A stretch of 64,000 nt of DNA, taken from Euptelea pleiosperma. Its lineage: Eukaryota > Streptophyta > Magnoliopsida > Ranunculales > Eupteleaceae. Numbering within the stretch: position 1 is the stretch's first letter; every line of letters starts with the position of its first letter. Shown here piece by piece: positions 1 to 12,271 of this stretch. The DNA lies in the NCBI GenBank assembly GCA_035048495.1, contig CM068552.1, positions 11,571,501-11,635,500 of the forward strand, in the 5' to 3' direction. Below the pieces are notes generated by a model. That model was not told where the DNA came from. It made no database searches and saw only the letters and a list, made by a program, of their open reading frames with translations. Both the position numbers and the translations under genes were made by a program.

Positions 1-62
1 TTGAGAGGTCTTACTAATTAGTCCCTAGGAGTAAATGTGAAATTGATTAGGTGATGGGGACA

Positions 63-423
63 GAGGTTTAAAGGAGTCCGTTTTAATGGTTAAACGGACT
101 GGGGGCGTTACTGTTTAAACGTCTGTTAAACAAAAAAATAGAAAAATAGAAAAATATAATTTAACGGATCTTAACGGAAAAAAAGGGCGCTGAAATTTAA
201 ATTTTGAAATTTGAAATTTAAAGATTTTAACGGAATTAAACGAATTTAACGGCCATTTTTTCATGAAATTTTTCAGAATTAAACGGCCGTTTAAACGATT
301 TTAACAGCCGTTAAAACAAAAAAAATGACCGTTTAATTCAAAAAACGATAAAACGTGTTTAAACAGTTTTAACGGAAACGGGCTTGGGGCGTTACCATTT
401 AAAGGGTCGTTTTTAAAACCATG
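63..423. repeat. MITE-like element E1 (TTTAAACGG spelling)
   Basis: A 361-bp non-coding element opens with gaggtttaaag and closes with aaaaccatg. It is flanked by a perfect 9-bp direct repeat, atggggaca, at 54-62 and 424-432. Its interior is built from variants of ccgtttaaacgg and ggggcgttacc in both orientations. A 9-bp target duplication is typical of Mutator-type transposition, so a non-autonomous MULE-like MITE is inferred. No coding capacity is visible. Confidence 0.65.
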
Positions 424-732
424 ATGGGGACAATTCCTCTCCATTTTGAGAGTTTTTATCCTAGATTAAAAAAAAATTGACTATTTGTCCTAAAATTATA
501 ATGTAACATGTATAATACAACAAGTAATTAAGTTCAACAAGATTTATATTAAGTGACAATTATAGTAAAATGTTCACTTGAGTCTCTTTATCTTCTATGA
601 GTTGAAAATTTTGGCTGAGTTTCCGAAGTTGATCTCTTTTCAAGCAAGCCTGCTGGACAAAAGAAAGGATAGAAAAGAGAAGAAACCATACATTTTGGGT
701 ATTTTTGCAATAATCCCCTGAAAGTTGAAAGC

Positions 733-1116
733 AAGGTTTAAACGAGGCCATTTTAACGGTATAACGGACTGGGGGTGTTACCGTTAAAACGGATTGTAAC
801 GGACATGGGCAAAAATAAAAAATAAAAATTGAAAAAAAAAAAAGAATTTTAACAGAAAAAATGGCGCAAAAATTTGAAAATCGAAATTCAAAATTTGAAA
901 AATGATAAAAAAAAAAAAATGGAATTTAACAAAAAAAATAACGGATTTTAATGGAAATAACGACCATTTTTTTCTACAAAATTGTCCAGATTTTAATGGC
1001 CGTTAATTTCTAAGCGTCAAAACAGTTTTTATTGTAACGGCTGGCTTGGGCTTGGGCTTGGGCATTACAATTTAAACGGCGTTAAAATCGTTTAAATGGC
1101 GTTCTTTTAAACCATG
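733..1116. repeat. MITE-like element E2, same family as E1
   Basis: A 384-bp element begins aaggtttaaacgagg and ends ttttaaaccatg. The flanks are gttgaaagc (724-732) and gttgaaact (1117-1125), a 9-bp repeat with 7 of 9 matches. The interior has the same ggggcgttaccg blocks as E1, but mixes ttataacgg and tttaaacgg words. Confidence 0.55.
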
Positions 1117-1456
1117 GTTGAAACTTGAAAGTATATGGCAATTTCCCCTTAGTAAAAATGAACTTGAATCACGCATTGTGAGTATTGTATTTGGTTTGTA
1201 GGTCCACTCAGGGATTGGCCAAACATCCATACGTTCAGAGTCCTCTAAGAGATATGGAGATATCGTATGCGCATGTGGGCCCCTTCCCCTGCATTTACTG
1301 ATCTTTTCATCTGGACCGATCCCATGTGTCCCAGATACTAGAAACCCCCCGTAGGAGGATAAGACCAGAGATGGAAACTTGGACTTTGGTCCATAACTTT
1401 TGCCCGAAGGTAGGCTAGACACCATGGGAGAAAATATTTTCTGCTTCCTTAGGGCT

Positions 1457-1794
1457 TCAAATTTTGAAGTCTCTCCTTCCCAAAATGCCATGTGGAGATC
1501 ACTTTAGGGCCCACTAACCTTATGGATGTTTGGTTCACCAGGAGATGGACCTATATACTAAATATCAGCTTGATCGATGTTTTCTAACAGTTATAGAATC
1601 TAAAAAATAATGCTCAAATCCAACGGCTGAAAAATTATGCTTTTAAAATGCTAAATCCAACAGCTATAAATCACTGATTAAACTGATTTTTGATGTGTAG
1701 ATCCATCAATAAATGAGCCAATTAAACATCCAAAAGGTCAGTGGGCCCTAGAGTACTCCACCTGGCATTTTGGGAGGGGGACATCAAACTTTGA
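1457..1794. repeat. Inverted-repeat (hairpin) element, family A subtype
   Basis: The left arm runs from tcaaattttgaagtctc and the right arm ends ggacatcaaactttga; the arms are inverted copies around cccaaaatgcca. Inside is the family A signature in both directions: aaacatcc next to a tgggcc word, and caaatccaacggct. This is a foldback-type element without coding potential. The same subtype recurs at 14632-15290. Confidence 0.5.
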
Positions 1795-2998
1795 CTCATA
1801 TTATTCTATCCTACGCCTCAACACCCGGATGAGCTGATCTTTATCCGAGCCACGCTCTCAAGATCTTGGAACTTTGCTACTAAGCTTGGTGACCTCTCTC
1901 TCTCTCTCTCTTGATTGATTGATACAAAATATCTTCCGTTAAGAGATATTATTTCTAACGGTAAAAATAGCAAATCGGAAATACTAAAAAACTAAGGTTT
2001 TACTTTTAAATGACCCGTTACAACGGTCCTTTAACGTTACCGTTATGACTGTTGTAACAGCTGTTATAACAGGTAAAATCAGGCACGTACGAGTTCCAAA
2101 AGTATCGATTTTGCCCACCTTACAACATGGAATTTCAGGAACCGTTTACCCATTAGGTAATCCAAATCAGACTCAATCTTAATCGGGTTTGTACCCAATT
2201 TTAATTGTTGGAACTGTTGTGGACCCAATTTTATTTGTTTCCAAAGAAAATGGTACGTACCAAGACCCTACTAATCAGAATAGCGTCCTATGGCTAATCT
2301 AGGGTGTACATCCATCCCGATAACCGAATCCTGGCCCGTCGGACTACTCAAGCCCAGCCTGAAAATTTTGGTACTGGCCCGGGTTCCAATCCCGAGTTCG
2401 GACCAAACCTGGACCTTACTCAGGCCCGAAATCCAGGCCAGGCCAAGCCCGAAACTGAAATTAAAAAAAAAAAAGAGAAAATAAAAAGAAGAAAACTCAC
2501 CTTTTTTTTAAATGAAATATTAGTGGGCCCGGAACCGGCACATGTCCGGAACCTGGTCCGAGCCCCAAAACTTGAGCCCATCCCAAAGCCTGCACTGAGC
2601 ACGATATTTGGGGCTTTGGTCCAGGCCTGGTAAGGGCCCTCGAGTTCAACACTCCAAACCGCCCGAACCCAGAACTTTGATGACAATACACTGTCATCAG
2701 CGTCCACTTCATTGTTAGAAATGTTTCATTTAAAACAAATTTCTGGGTAACTCGTATATTCTGTTGACCTTGGCGGTTGGCCCTTATCTTGAAACGAGAA
2801 CCAACTTTTTGTTCCACCCTGAGAGTGGCCGAAACAATCGCAGTGCAAGGCAAAGAGAGTAAACTATACATGTCATGGTTGAGAGTGACTGAAACAGTCT
2901 CAGAGCAGAGAAAGAGAGATGGAGAACAATTCCCTTATTTTCAAGTACAAAACTTTTTCTACTGGTTTCCTGAATAAGCTTTTTAGAAATGATTTTGG
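1795..2998. other. Intergenic, no gene recognised
   Basis: A short ct microsatellite lies near 1893-1910. A partial copy of the gttataacgg repeat vocabulary lies at about 1935-2070. A tract rich in ggcccg words at 2320-2660 contains overlapping open frames that look compositional. No conserved protein signature was seen in either strand. Confidence 0.5.
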
Positions 2999-3190
2999 TC
3001 AGGCTCAGGGACCCCCTTTTTCTGACCCCTCTAGGGAGTCATATTCTCGGCCATGGATTCTGAGAATCCAATGGTGGTTGATAGCGCTGAGGTGGCATTG
3101 ACTTTTTGCCAACGCTCAACCACCGCCGGATTCGACGAAGATCACAACTCCCGAAAAGGGTCAGAAAAGGGGGACCTCGGAGACTGAGCC
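2999..3190. repeat. Small inverted-repeat element, family B
   Basis: The arms ggaccccctttttctgaccc and their reverse complement near 3150-3180 enclose an inner palindrome around ccatggattctgagaatcc (near 3050) and ggattcgacga (near 3127). The same core recurs at about 11259-11450, 12051-12271, 14341-14475 and 58503-58674, which defines a short MITE family. There is no coding content. Confidence 0.5.
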
Positions 3191-3851
3191 ACATGATTTT
3201 TGAATAAAAATGTCAGCTTTTTTCTTTATGAACACTTCTGATATACAAATCCTTTTTTCTTTAGGTATGGTTGGTCCGAGAAATCTTCTTCCATCGTCTC
3301 CACCCAACACTGGAAAATGTCGTTTTCCCCACAAAACGCTACTAAAAACACAATTACATAGTTGCAACCATACAGAGCCTGGATATCAATTCAACATTTA
3401 AGCTAGCTAGACTAATCACCAGTCACCACCTTCTGCTCATGATCAACCTTCTGCTTCACCACCAGCTGCTCATGATCAATAATCTCCCTCTTCACCACCT
3501 GCTGCTCAAGATCTGACACAGTGACAGTTGGGGCCAACGACCAATTAAAATACAGACCATGAAATGTAAGCTAAGCTTCTCAAGTAAGTGGAGCAAGACC
3601 TTGCTTTTGCTAAATCATGGATTTAAATGTTATAAATGGGACTTTTCTCTTTTTAACCTTAGAATTAGGATACATTAATCTGTACAAACCTCCTACTCTT
3701 TTACAACACAATTGGGAATAACTCAGCTCCCTCATCAAAGAGACCCTTCCTCTCTTCGGTTCTTCTCGTCTCGTCCCCAATAGCTCCGATTCCAACACCA
3801 CCGAGCTCTTGTCAACTGAAAAAATTACACAAAAAAATAGAAGAATCTTCC
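3191..3851. other. 3' flank of the bromodomain gene
   Basis: About 660 bp contain the probable 3' untranslated region of the gene ending at 3852. Imperfect duplications of tgctcatgatcaac and ttcaccacc words lie around 3430-3500. No other gene was seen. Confidence 0.4.
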
Positions 3852-6800
3852 TCAGAGCTGCAATGCTAAATCAGGCTGCGGGGAATCGACCCGCACGGTG
3901 GAACTTGGAGACCCAGGCAATTGGAATCTGACATTCAGGTCAGGTGGAACCGAATCTGGTTTCTGGTGCAGTGACAATCCCCGCCAAGATTGCTGCGGAT
4001 GGAGCCCTGCTCCAGTGCCTGCCTGTGCTTCATGGTTGGAATCTGGCAAGGAAGTGCCAGAATTTATTGTACATGAACTTCCTGATAACTTTTGGTCTTC
4101 CGACTCTGAACGGTTTGTAGGAATAGACTGGACTAAGTTATTGTTGCTCCTGGAAACAGCGTCAAGCATTCGAGTGTGCATTGGAACCTCAGAAGTGAAG
4201 CTCCCGACTGGCCGGGCTGGTCTGACTAATCTACCCGTCTGAGACACAGGATTAAACCCAAACCCACCACTAAACCCATTCATAGTAGGGTTAAGCACAG
4301 GGCTCTGATGAATATGAAAGGGAGGATTGGGCCTGATCCCACCACCACTGTTGTTCATTAAACTAAACCCACTTCCGTGGCGTAAACCTCTGGCAGTTTC
4401 CATATGCTCTGTAGAAGGTTCAGGAGATCTGTTTGTAACCGCAGAGGATGAGGAGGCAATGGCGGATGCAGGGATAGATCTGCTCAGAAGGCCATCTGAC
4501 GCAGAGTTATTTGAAGGTTCCTGCTTCTCTGACAATTTATCTCCTTTTGCGTCAACCATGCGAAGTGTAGAAGTAGACGATGATATTTTGGGAAGATAAA
4601 GAGATTGTTGGGGAGGCAACAATTGTGGTGGGGATGCTGTTAGTACCTGCTGCTGTGGTGGCGGTGCCTCGTTTTCTCCCACCCATCCGGGGCCAAACTT
4701 CATTCCAGCAGGCAATGCCCTTCCAATCTTCATGGAGGCGATTCTCCAAGCCACAGGCCCAAGATTCGCAGCAAATCTAGCCAGGCTTCTTGCAAAACCA
4801 TGCTCTGTATGAAGCCCTACCTGATTCAGATTAAGCAGCTACATCACAATCCAACGAACACATTTATTTCATAAGAGAGGAAATCTTAAGATAACCCATT
4901 GGGAAAGACCGCCACAGTTTACTAACAGCATTGCGGTGCACATGCCATGGGAATTGGAGGAACCTTCATTCAATATGTCCCACCAGGGAGACTCCTAGAC
5001 CAAAAATTGATGCAATTGGAAGGTCCTAACCACCCATCCACTAACTTTTTTCTACTGGACTGTGCCATTTTGTTTTCTGACCATCCAAAAAATGCAATAC
5101 CAAATGTTATTACAAGTCAACATGTCAATATTTGGCCCAGGAGATCTTCTAGGTGGGACCTATCTGGATCCCACCACCCATCTACAAGTATGCCACATAA
5201 CCTAATAAGCTTCCTCAGAGGTACCAATGAATAACTTCAATTTCCTCCAACAAGAACTATTAGAGTAAAACAACATTTGCTCAATACTTACAGCCATTAG
5301 CTGTTTCTTCTCTCCATCAAAGGTAGTCAATACTGATAGCTCACGTCCACCAGCTGATGGATGGGATTGCTTGTAGGTGTTACGACGGTTTTCATCCAAT
5401 ATAAATTGTTTCTTCCCAAACTTCATTGACAAACCCTTCAACATAGAACCTGTAAACCAAAAGAAAATGCCTTCAACTTTCATCTTAGAAACTTTGACGA
5501 TGAGAAAAGACCTGCAAGGGTAGAGAGGGAAAAGAAAGCAATATAGAAAACAGAGTCTAATCGAGTCCCAAACCTGGAAATTCATCATTTCTCTCGGATT
5601 TATGCTCGGCCAACCAACCAGTATAAGCTTCACTGTTTCGAGACCCATGAAAAGTCCTTCCTGATGCATCAGTAGGGCCAGCCTTGTCTGAAAGAAGACC
5701 TTTTCTTAGTTCATAAGAGTTAGACCAGACGGCATTATCTCCCCCAGTAGCAAGAGTTGCATCTGAGGAGAATTCAGAACCAGCACGCTCAAAGGGAGGC
5801 CTGCCCAGTGGCTTTTTCAAGTTCTTGGTCGGTGGTCTACCTCTCCTTACTATTTTGGGTTCTGGTTCATTATCGTCACTATCTTGCCTTAAATTCTCAA
5901 AACTCTTTTTTGCCAGCTCTTGTATGGATCGTGCCTAGGAAATAACCAAAATTTTCAATAAGCAAATAGAGCTAATCCTAAATATGGAAAAATCAGAGTG
6001 AATTGAGACTCGGCAGTACCTGTCGGAAATAAATAGTATCCGGTGCATTATACCGCATTGCATTTGAAGTGATTAAGAAGATATCTTTCTGCATAAAAAT
6101 ACAGTAAAAAATTTAAGTTCACAAAGCCAACACATTTTCCTTATTTTATGCAAAAAAAAAGCTTTATTTCATTTAATTTTTAAGTAACTAATGAAATTGA
6201 GCCATGAGGGCAGCCCACGGTTAAGGGTATCATGGAAATGAAATTATAACAGAATTTCTTGCCATTTCAAATATGAAAATGATTGTATTGTATTAATTTC
6301 CCCCAGCCAAAATACAGAAGAGGTTTATCCAATTTTTCATAGCCAAATCCCTCAAGAACATCAGAAGGAAAATAATTTTAATACATATCAGTTCGAAACA
6401 AGGGCATTCTATTTTTAGAGATATGCTGTGTCAGACACATCTCAGTGCAGTATTAGGAAAAGAATAATGCTTCGGCTAGAATGAAAATGATAGAACCATA
6501 CACATGATGTATGCATAGCGCACACATGCAAGTGGGTCACAGATGGTAACCACAGTGTGATGGGTGCCACCAAGGAGATTCCTAGACCAAAAGCCAAGCA
6601 AGCAAGTTTCGACTTTGGTAAGAAAGAGTTTGACTGCAGAGTTAGGAGACACGACTTCTCTCAGGATATCCTGAATCTACCATAGAAAATTCATACCGAA
6701 AGACTCGTAAAGCCCATTTTAAGGGCTTCTACCTTCATACAAGCAGCACCTAAGCTACCAAATCAGTATAATAAGACATGCATGGCGGAAAGTTGCTATG

Positions 6801-9320
6801 GCATCAAGGTCCAATCCATACTACTCATGGTCAAAGTATTTGCAATAATCTCCAAGATACTTATCCATTTTCACCATCCAACTGGGGTATCTGATGAAAA
6901 GGAAATGCCAAGCCTCCACGGAATCTCTTTAGTTCCTTCTTCTTTGGAATTTGCCAATTTCCAATAATATTTGCCCAAATTACACAAACTGACCGACCTG
7001 CTTTAGAAAAAGTTGGTCCACAGCATGATTCCTTTACAATTAAATGCTTGTGTCTTTGATTTGGTCCATAGGACAGAGAAAGATAGTAGATTCCTTTTGA
7101 GCATCAAGACCTTCCTAAACTATTGGGGCTCCCTCAACCCCAAATCTGTAATATTTCTAGTACTTTATCCTTTGCATAAAGTGTGTTGCCTGAGCAGTTT
7201 CCTTTATTAATAATATATTGTTGCTTGCCATAAACAAAAGGAAATCCCTGAGAGATGATAGAATACAAGTTGAGAAAATTCTGGAACCCACACAATCATA
7301 GATAAAAAGAGAGAAAAAAAAGCAAAGGATGCATGAAACTCCCAACTACACATTTGACAACATCTTTTTTTAAGAGGAAGCTGAAAGCATGAAATTGAAA
7401 CGAGTGGCAGTTTAACAGGAAGCACTCAGTATTTGGTTAGCCGAAATTGGCTCCAAGCTATCTATGGTCTATACTGGGGTGCATTGGTGGTTTTAGAAAG
7501 GAAGACATCAAGAAACAAAATAAAGAAAATAAAATTTCCAAATTTACCGACTCCACTACCTTCTTAACCCCCACAACTGACCAAAAATGCGAGAGGGGAA
7601 GGAGGAGAGGGGGGGAGAGAAAATTAAATTCCCATATATATGCTAACTCCACTACCTTCTTAATCCCCCATAGCTGAACAAAAAATGCACTAGCAGAGTA
7701 GCAGATGTACATTATCCATGATGCAAAGCAAAGCAAGAATTGAACTGTTATAATCTCAGTTCTCAGAAGCGCATTGACCAACCTCAAATTCTTCCAAGTT
7801 AACATAAACTCCGCTCAACAGTTTCTTCCTCACAGTTCCAAAATCCATCGGATGCTCTATGACTTCATGATAATCTGGAAGCTGTAAAAAAGAAATTCCA
7901 ATATCAAATTAAGAAACGGATGCATCTATGTCATGAAATAAAAGGCATTACTTCCAAACCACACCTCTTTTGAATCCACCGGTTCAGAGAATACACTGTA
8001 AGTATCTTTCCTGCAGGTAGATTGGGAAATCAATCAAAATCCAACTTAAAATAAAAAGAAAGTAAAAGAATTTCTAAGAAGCTATAATACATACTTTTGA
8101 AGCCTGTCCAGGATGAACACCAACAACTTTCTGTCCGGTAAAGGTGTTGTGGGGTCGGGCTCCGCGGGTATGCCTGCAATTAAAAAAATTACATATATAA
8201 AAAATAATAGTAATAAGTAGAGGTTCCTAATAAGTCTTTGGACAGTAAACCAGATTGATAACGAACCTGGAAGAGAGTCCGTCCCTTTCGAGGTAGAAAT
8301 GCATTTTTCTCCCTGCAAAATTCATCCAAAATCAGTCAAAAAAATAACAGGAAGATATTTTTTTTGATAATTAAAGAAACAGAGAATTTACAATTTAAAT
8401 CAACAAGAAACATATAAATTAAACTGCGGAAAGGGCGAAAAAAAAGGTGGAAAACTGAGAATAGTTGAAGAAGGGACAAATTTGAGCTTTTTCAGAAATG
8501 ATGGTCTACTATTAAAGAAAATAAAGGTCAATTAAATGCAATCCCGAATAATAAGAACCCAAAATATCCAAAAACTTGACCAAGTCAAACATATTAGCTT
8601 CAGATTCTGGAGACCAACGAGAAATTTCAAATAAAGAGCGAATTTCAAATCAAACGTCAGAGATTCTCCAAAGAAACGACTAGAGAAGAAAAAAATTCAA
8701 AGATATAAAGACGATTTCCTTCGAAATTCACAAAAAATGGCGCCTTTAAGTTCTGAAAACCCCAATCTGTACCATCCAAGAATCTGCACATCTCCAAATC
8801 CATTTTTCTTCAAAAAAGATGATAAATTCATCACCTTTTCAACATCGCCGTGAGCAGATCCGTCGCCGAAGGCATTGATCTTCCGCTTCTTGAGCGGCGT
8901 CTCGCCGTTCTCATCATCCGCGTTTGAATCAGAACCGTAAGAACCCGAATTCAAAGACGGAGAATTTACAGAAGATCTCTGATCCTGCTGATGAGGAGGC
9001 AATCGAAGGACGAGCTTGAGCTTCTTCTCTCTCCTCTTCCCGTTTGAATCGTCCTCATCATCGTCTTCTCCAGCGTCAATCTTGTCCTGAGCCGATGTGA
9101 TTCTGTCTGGTAAAGGATTCCGGCGAGTGAATCGACGGTTAGGATCAGGGTTAGGGTTAGGGACTATAGGGTTTCTGAAATTGGGTTTCGAATATGGGTT
9201 AGGGTTAGGGTTTCGTTTTGGTTGTTGCTGTTGTTGTTCTCTGAGATTTCGCTTTTGGAGATCTAAAAGAGAGGGTCGTCCTTTCTTCTTCTTCTTCTTC
9301 TCCTCCACTACCTTACCCAT
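3852..9320 (-). CDS. Bromodomain protein, plant BRD1/2/13 group (BRD7/9-like)
   Basis: Nine exons join in frame into 770 residues: 9320-8835, 8312-8267, 8173-8095, 8010-7965, 7881-7783, 6088-6020, 5934-5574, 5449-5292 and 4820-3852, all with GT-AG borders. The N-terminus is a lysine run followed by GRPSLLDLQKR, then poly-Gln and an Asn-Pro repeat. The bromodomain covers roughly residues 180-278 and includes LPDYHEVIEHPMDFGTVRKK and NAMRYNAPDT, whose Asn is the usual acetyl-lysine contact. A GRPP AT-hook-like stretch follows, then an SLARFAANLGPVAW block. The C-terminus PDLALQL fits an EAR-type LxLxL motif. In Arabidopsis this family belongs to BRM-type SWI/SNF (BAS) complexes, so a nuclear chromatin-remodelling role is inferred. 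The start is the first ATG before the basic N-terminus. Exon order and length agree with the family; which paralogue it is cannot be decided. Confidence 0.93.
9138..9224. repeat. Telomere-like gggtta repeats inside exon 1 of the bromodomain gene
   Basis: Two short runs of ggttaggg on the plus strand lie at about 9139-9160 and 9197-9215, within coding exon 1. Read on the minus strand they are aaccctaaccctaac and encode the Asn-Pro repeats of the protein's N-terminal region. Confidence 0.7.
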
Positions 9321-9530
9321 TGCGCCCGTGTCCTCCTCTCTCTCTCTCTCTTCTCTCTTTCTCTCTCTCCAAACAGGGGTAATTTTTGTTTATTTTTTAT
9401 TTCATTTCTTGTTTACGACTTTTTAGAAGAGTAGGCTTGGCACGTGAAAGTCACACGGATCGATGAAAAAGGCACGTAAGTGGTCTCACGTGTTTACGAC
9501 ACCGTCTCTCTCTCGCGCGCGCGCCAACCT
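9321..9530 (-). promoter_or_regulatory. 5' UTR and proximal promoter of the bromodomain gene
   Basis: Upstream of the ATG is a ct-rich tract (9332-9369), typical of plant leaders. Further up are two cacgtg G-box cores, at about 9441 and 9487, and a tctctctcgcgcgcgcgcc stretch near 9505-9523. No clear TATA box was identified. Confidence 0.4.
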
Positions 9531-9814
9531 TGGATTGTTTGGATTGGATCCGAGTAGGAGGTAAAAACTGGGACTTAAATATCTCGGATTGTGTTACTTA
9601 TATTTATTTTAATTTAATTTTTCTTGTAAGCGTGCCATGTATAATTATGAAAATGCCCTTGGGGGCTTCTTCACGCGGTTGCTGTGGGTCCCTCCACCTG
9701 GATGCCTGCCACGTTGATAACTAGGACAAGGATTGCCCTTTTTCCATCTCCCGTCGTGATGTATGAAAGTTGGGATATAGTGCTAGGGAGTTTGTTCGAA
9801 GGTGTTTGGTTATT

Positions 9815-11152
9815 TTCGTTATAACGACTACCGTTATTTTTCTGTTACAATGAAAATAACAACCATCTGAAAAAAAAGTTGTTAAAAAAAGTCAGTTATT
9901 TTCATTTTTGCCCCTGTGCGTTACAATCCATTATAACGGAAAAAACGGTAACGCCCCATCCTTTATAACGTTTTTTTTTTTTTTTTTTGTGAAAGTTAAC
10001 CATGTTATAACCAACAGCAAAAAGCAAACAAAGGACCGCCTCCTCAAGATGTAAGGTCCACTAACCATGAGAGAGGGTTTGACGTCCAAATTACAGATGA
10101 AGAAAAGTTTTGAACTTTTGCAGCAATCGAATGGGCGACCCCATTTGCTGCTCTAGGTAAGTACACAAAAGAACAAAAAGAAAAAGGGGCAGCTAACTTG
10201 TGAATATCCATCAGGAGAGGAATGGAACGACTGCCAACCAAAAGAGATTTCTGTTGAAGGGCCTTAAAAACATCGAGCGCATCTTCCTCCACCTGCAGCT
10301 TAAAATGTAAGTGGGGAATGAGGAGTTACAAGCCCCATTTCACTGCTTGCACTTCAGCTTCTTTTGCAGAGAGAGCTCGAAGTCTTTTTCCTCCTGCCAT
10401 TATAATATTTCCGTTAGTATCTCTAACAATAATGCCCACTGCAGCCCATCCTATAGCGGAATTCAAGATGCATCTATGTTGAGTTTCACAAAGTTTGGAG
10501 GTGGAGGCTCCTACATGCGTGTAGATGAACTCTGCTTTGTGGTAGAAGGGTGCTTGTTGATGTAGGATCGGATGGATTGGAGAAGTTCCAAAGGATTTGT
10601 TTTGATGTGATTATGAATGGATTCATTTCTCCAGTACCAAAGCCTCCAGAGAAGAATGCAAATGTAGGCTCGACACTCTTAGCTGTGATCATCCTTTGGG
10701 TAAGTTTGAAGAAATAGACTGAGAAACCATTCCCATATTTTTTTTGTGGAGAAAGTTGATCGCTTCTAAGAGATAATGGAGAAGCAAACCAGATCCTTGA
10801 GATGGAGGAGCAGTGGAAAAGAGCATGGCATGAAGTTTCAGATTTTTCCAAGCATCGAGGACAGATATCAAAGATATTGTGGATGCGTTTATGTATATTT
10901 GATCTTGTGGGAAGGAGATTGCTTAAAAGCTTCCATATAAGAAATTGAGCTCTATAGGGAATTGGCAATGTCTAGATTTCTTTCCAACTTGAAGATTGGA
11001 TGGGATTGATCATTTGATCCAGATGGGAGTGGTTGAATTGAGACCGATATGCTGATTTAGTGGTGAATATGCCTTTTGAGTTAGGAAGCCAGATCCTTGA
11101 GTTGGATGCCCCATCCTTTATATCGTTATAACTGCTCCTTTTAAACTTTTGT
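9815..11152. repeat. MITE-like element E7 (TTATAACGG spelling), split by a LINE
   Basis: Words such as cgttataacgactaccg and ggtaacgcccc run from about 9815 to 9970. The element resumes at 11126 with gttataactgctccttttaaac. The two halves belong to the same family as E1 and E5 and are separated by the LINE fragment at 9971-11107. Confidence 0.5.
9971..11107 (-). mobile_element. 5'-truncated L1-type LINE fragment (zf-RVT and RNase H region)
   Basis: On the minus strand, degenerate translation shows a zf-RVT-like block (FDICPRCLEKSETSCHALFH). An RNase H-like block, GWAAVGIIVRDTNGNIIMAG, follows, with EAEVQAVKWGL and a terminal VYLPRAANGVAHSIA. The element ends in a poly-A tail, seen as a T run at 9971-9988. 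It is bounded by an 18-bp target-site duplication, 9953-9970 against 11108-11125, with one mismatch (ataacg against atatcg). Several stops make it inactive. Confidence 0.8.
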
Positions 11153-11258
11153 GTAACCCATCTCATTCCCACTTAAACAGGTGCCTTACAACTTCAAACT
11201 CGACAACAAAATACCTCTAAGCAACTGTAACCGGTCTCTATATTTTTCAAGACTTATG

Positions 11259-11450
11259 CTCCAAGGACACCTCCCCCACCCCTTTTTCGTCTTAGTGTTC
11301 GTGTGCTTGGCCGCGGATTTCACAAATCCAACAGTGGTTGTCAACGCCCCAAAAAGTGAAAAAAGTGATGCCAGCTTGGCGTTGACAATGAAATCCACAA
11401 TCGAGTAGACAAACACCAAGAGGGGTCAGAAAAAAGGGGGTCCACTGAGC
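11259..11450. repeat. Family B inverted-repeat element
   Basis: The left arm ggacacctcccccaccccttt pairs with the right arm around gaggggtcagaaaaaaggg. The core around atccaacagtggttgtcaac matches the family B copies at 2999-3190 and 12051-12271. Confidence 0.4.
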
Positions 11451-12050
11451 CCGACCCTATATTCAAATATAGAGATATTTTTTTGAAATCCAATTCCAAC
11501 CCATCTCTACATCTTGCTCCGAATTTGAAGTCAACCCCTATATCTCTATTTGTGACTCAAAATATAGAGATCTCTATTCTTCCACTCCAATTATAGAGAT
11601 CTTTTTTTCTTTCTGAATTTTCATCGTTATCTTTTTATTAACCTTGAAAAAATTTAAATACATTTTGTCTCCTTTTTACATACATTTTGTGTCCTTTTAA
11701 CTCCAAAGATACTTTTTTGAAGATGAACCGGTTGGAGTTCAACACTTTTTAAAAGGTGTCTCCACCTTCAAATTTGAAGAAGATTCTTTTTTTATGCCAA
11801 ATTTTGAAGGCGAGGTTGCTCTAATTCAACATATGCTTAAATCGAAGCAAAGTGAGATTTATAAATCAAAAAATATCGTTATAACAACCGATTTTTTAAC
11901 TATAAGCTAAACATCCATATAGTCAGTGGTCTGGTCTCTAAGAGAGTACTACATGTCATACTTCAGTTTGTCATCAAGGATATACTTAGAGTATCTCCAA
12001 TACATATTCATAGCTATTTTCATGTTAGCTAACGAACCCCTCTCTATTTA
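11451..12050. other. Intergenic, no gene recognised
   Basis: AT-rich sequence with repeated 'tatagagat' words (11460-11610) and a fragment of family A near 11908-11950. No coding or RNA gene signature was seen. Confidence 0.4.
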
Positions 12051-12271
12051 GGTTCTAGGGACCAAAAGTGCACTAGTAATTGCACTAATGTTCTTGGGCG
12101 TGGAATCCGAGAATCCAATGGTGATTGTGCTTTGGCAAAAAGTGAATCCAATAAATGCTAGCTGAATCACGTGAATGCCAGCGTAGCACTTTCAACCACC
12201 GTTGGATTCTCGAGATCCACGGCCAAGAGCATTAGTGTAATTATTAGTGCACTTGTGTTGGTCCCTTGAGC
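12051..12271. repeat. Family B inverted-repeat element
   Basis: The arms are gggaccaaaagtgcactag (from 12058) and its inverse near 12247-12263. Nested inside are ggaatccgagaatccaatgg and its inverse caaccaccgttggattctcg. It is a near-complete foldback with no coding content. Confidence 0.5.

Noticed and set aside
1072..1491. 139-residue minus-strand frame
   Set aside because: Runs through the end of element E2 and family A repeat sequence; compositional.
2290..2871. Overlapping open frames on both strands in a ggcccg-rich tract
   Set aside because: Low-complexity composition explains the openness; no domain or splice structure was recognised.
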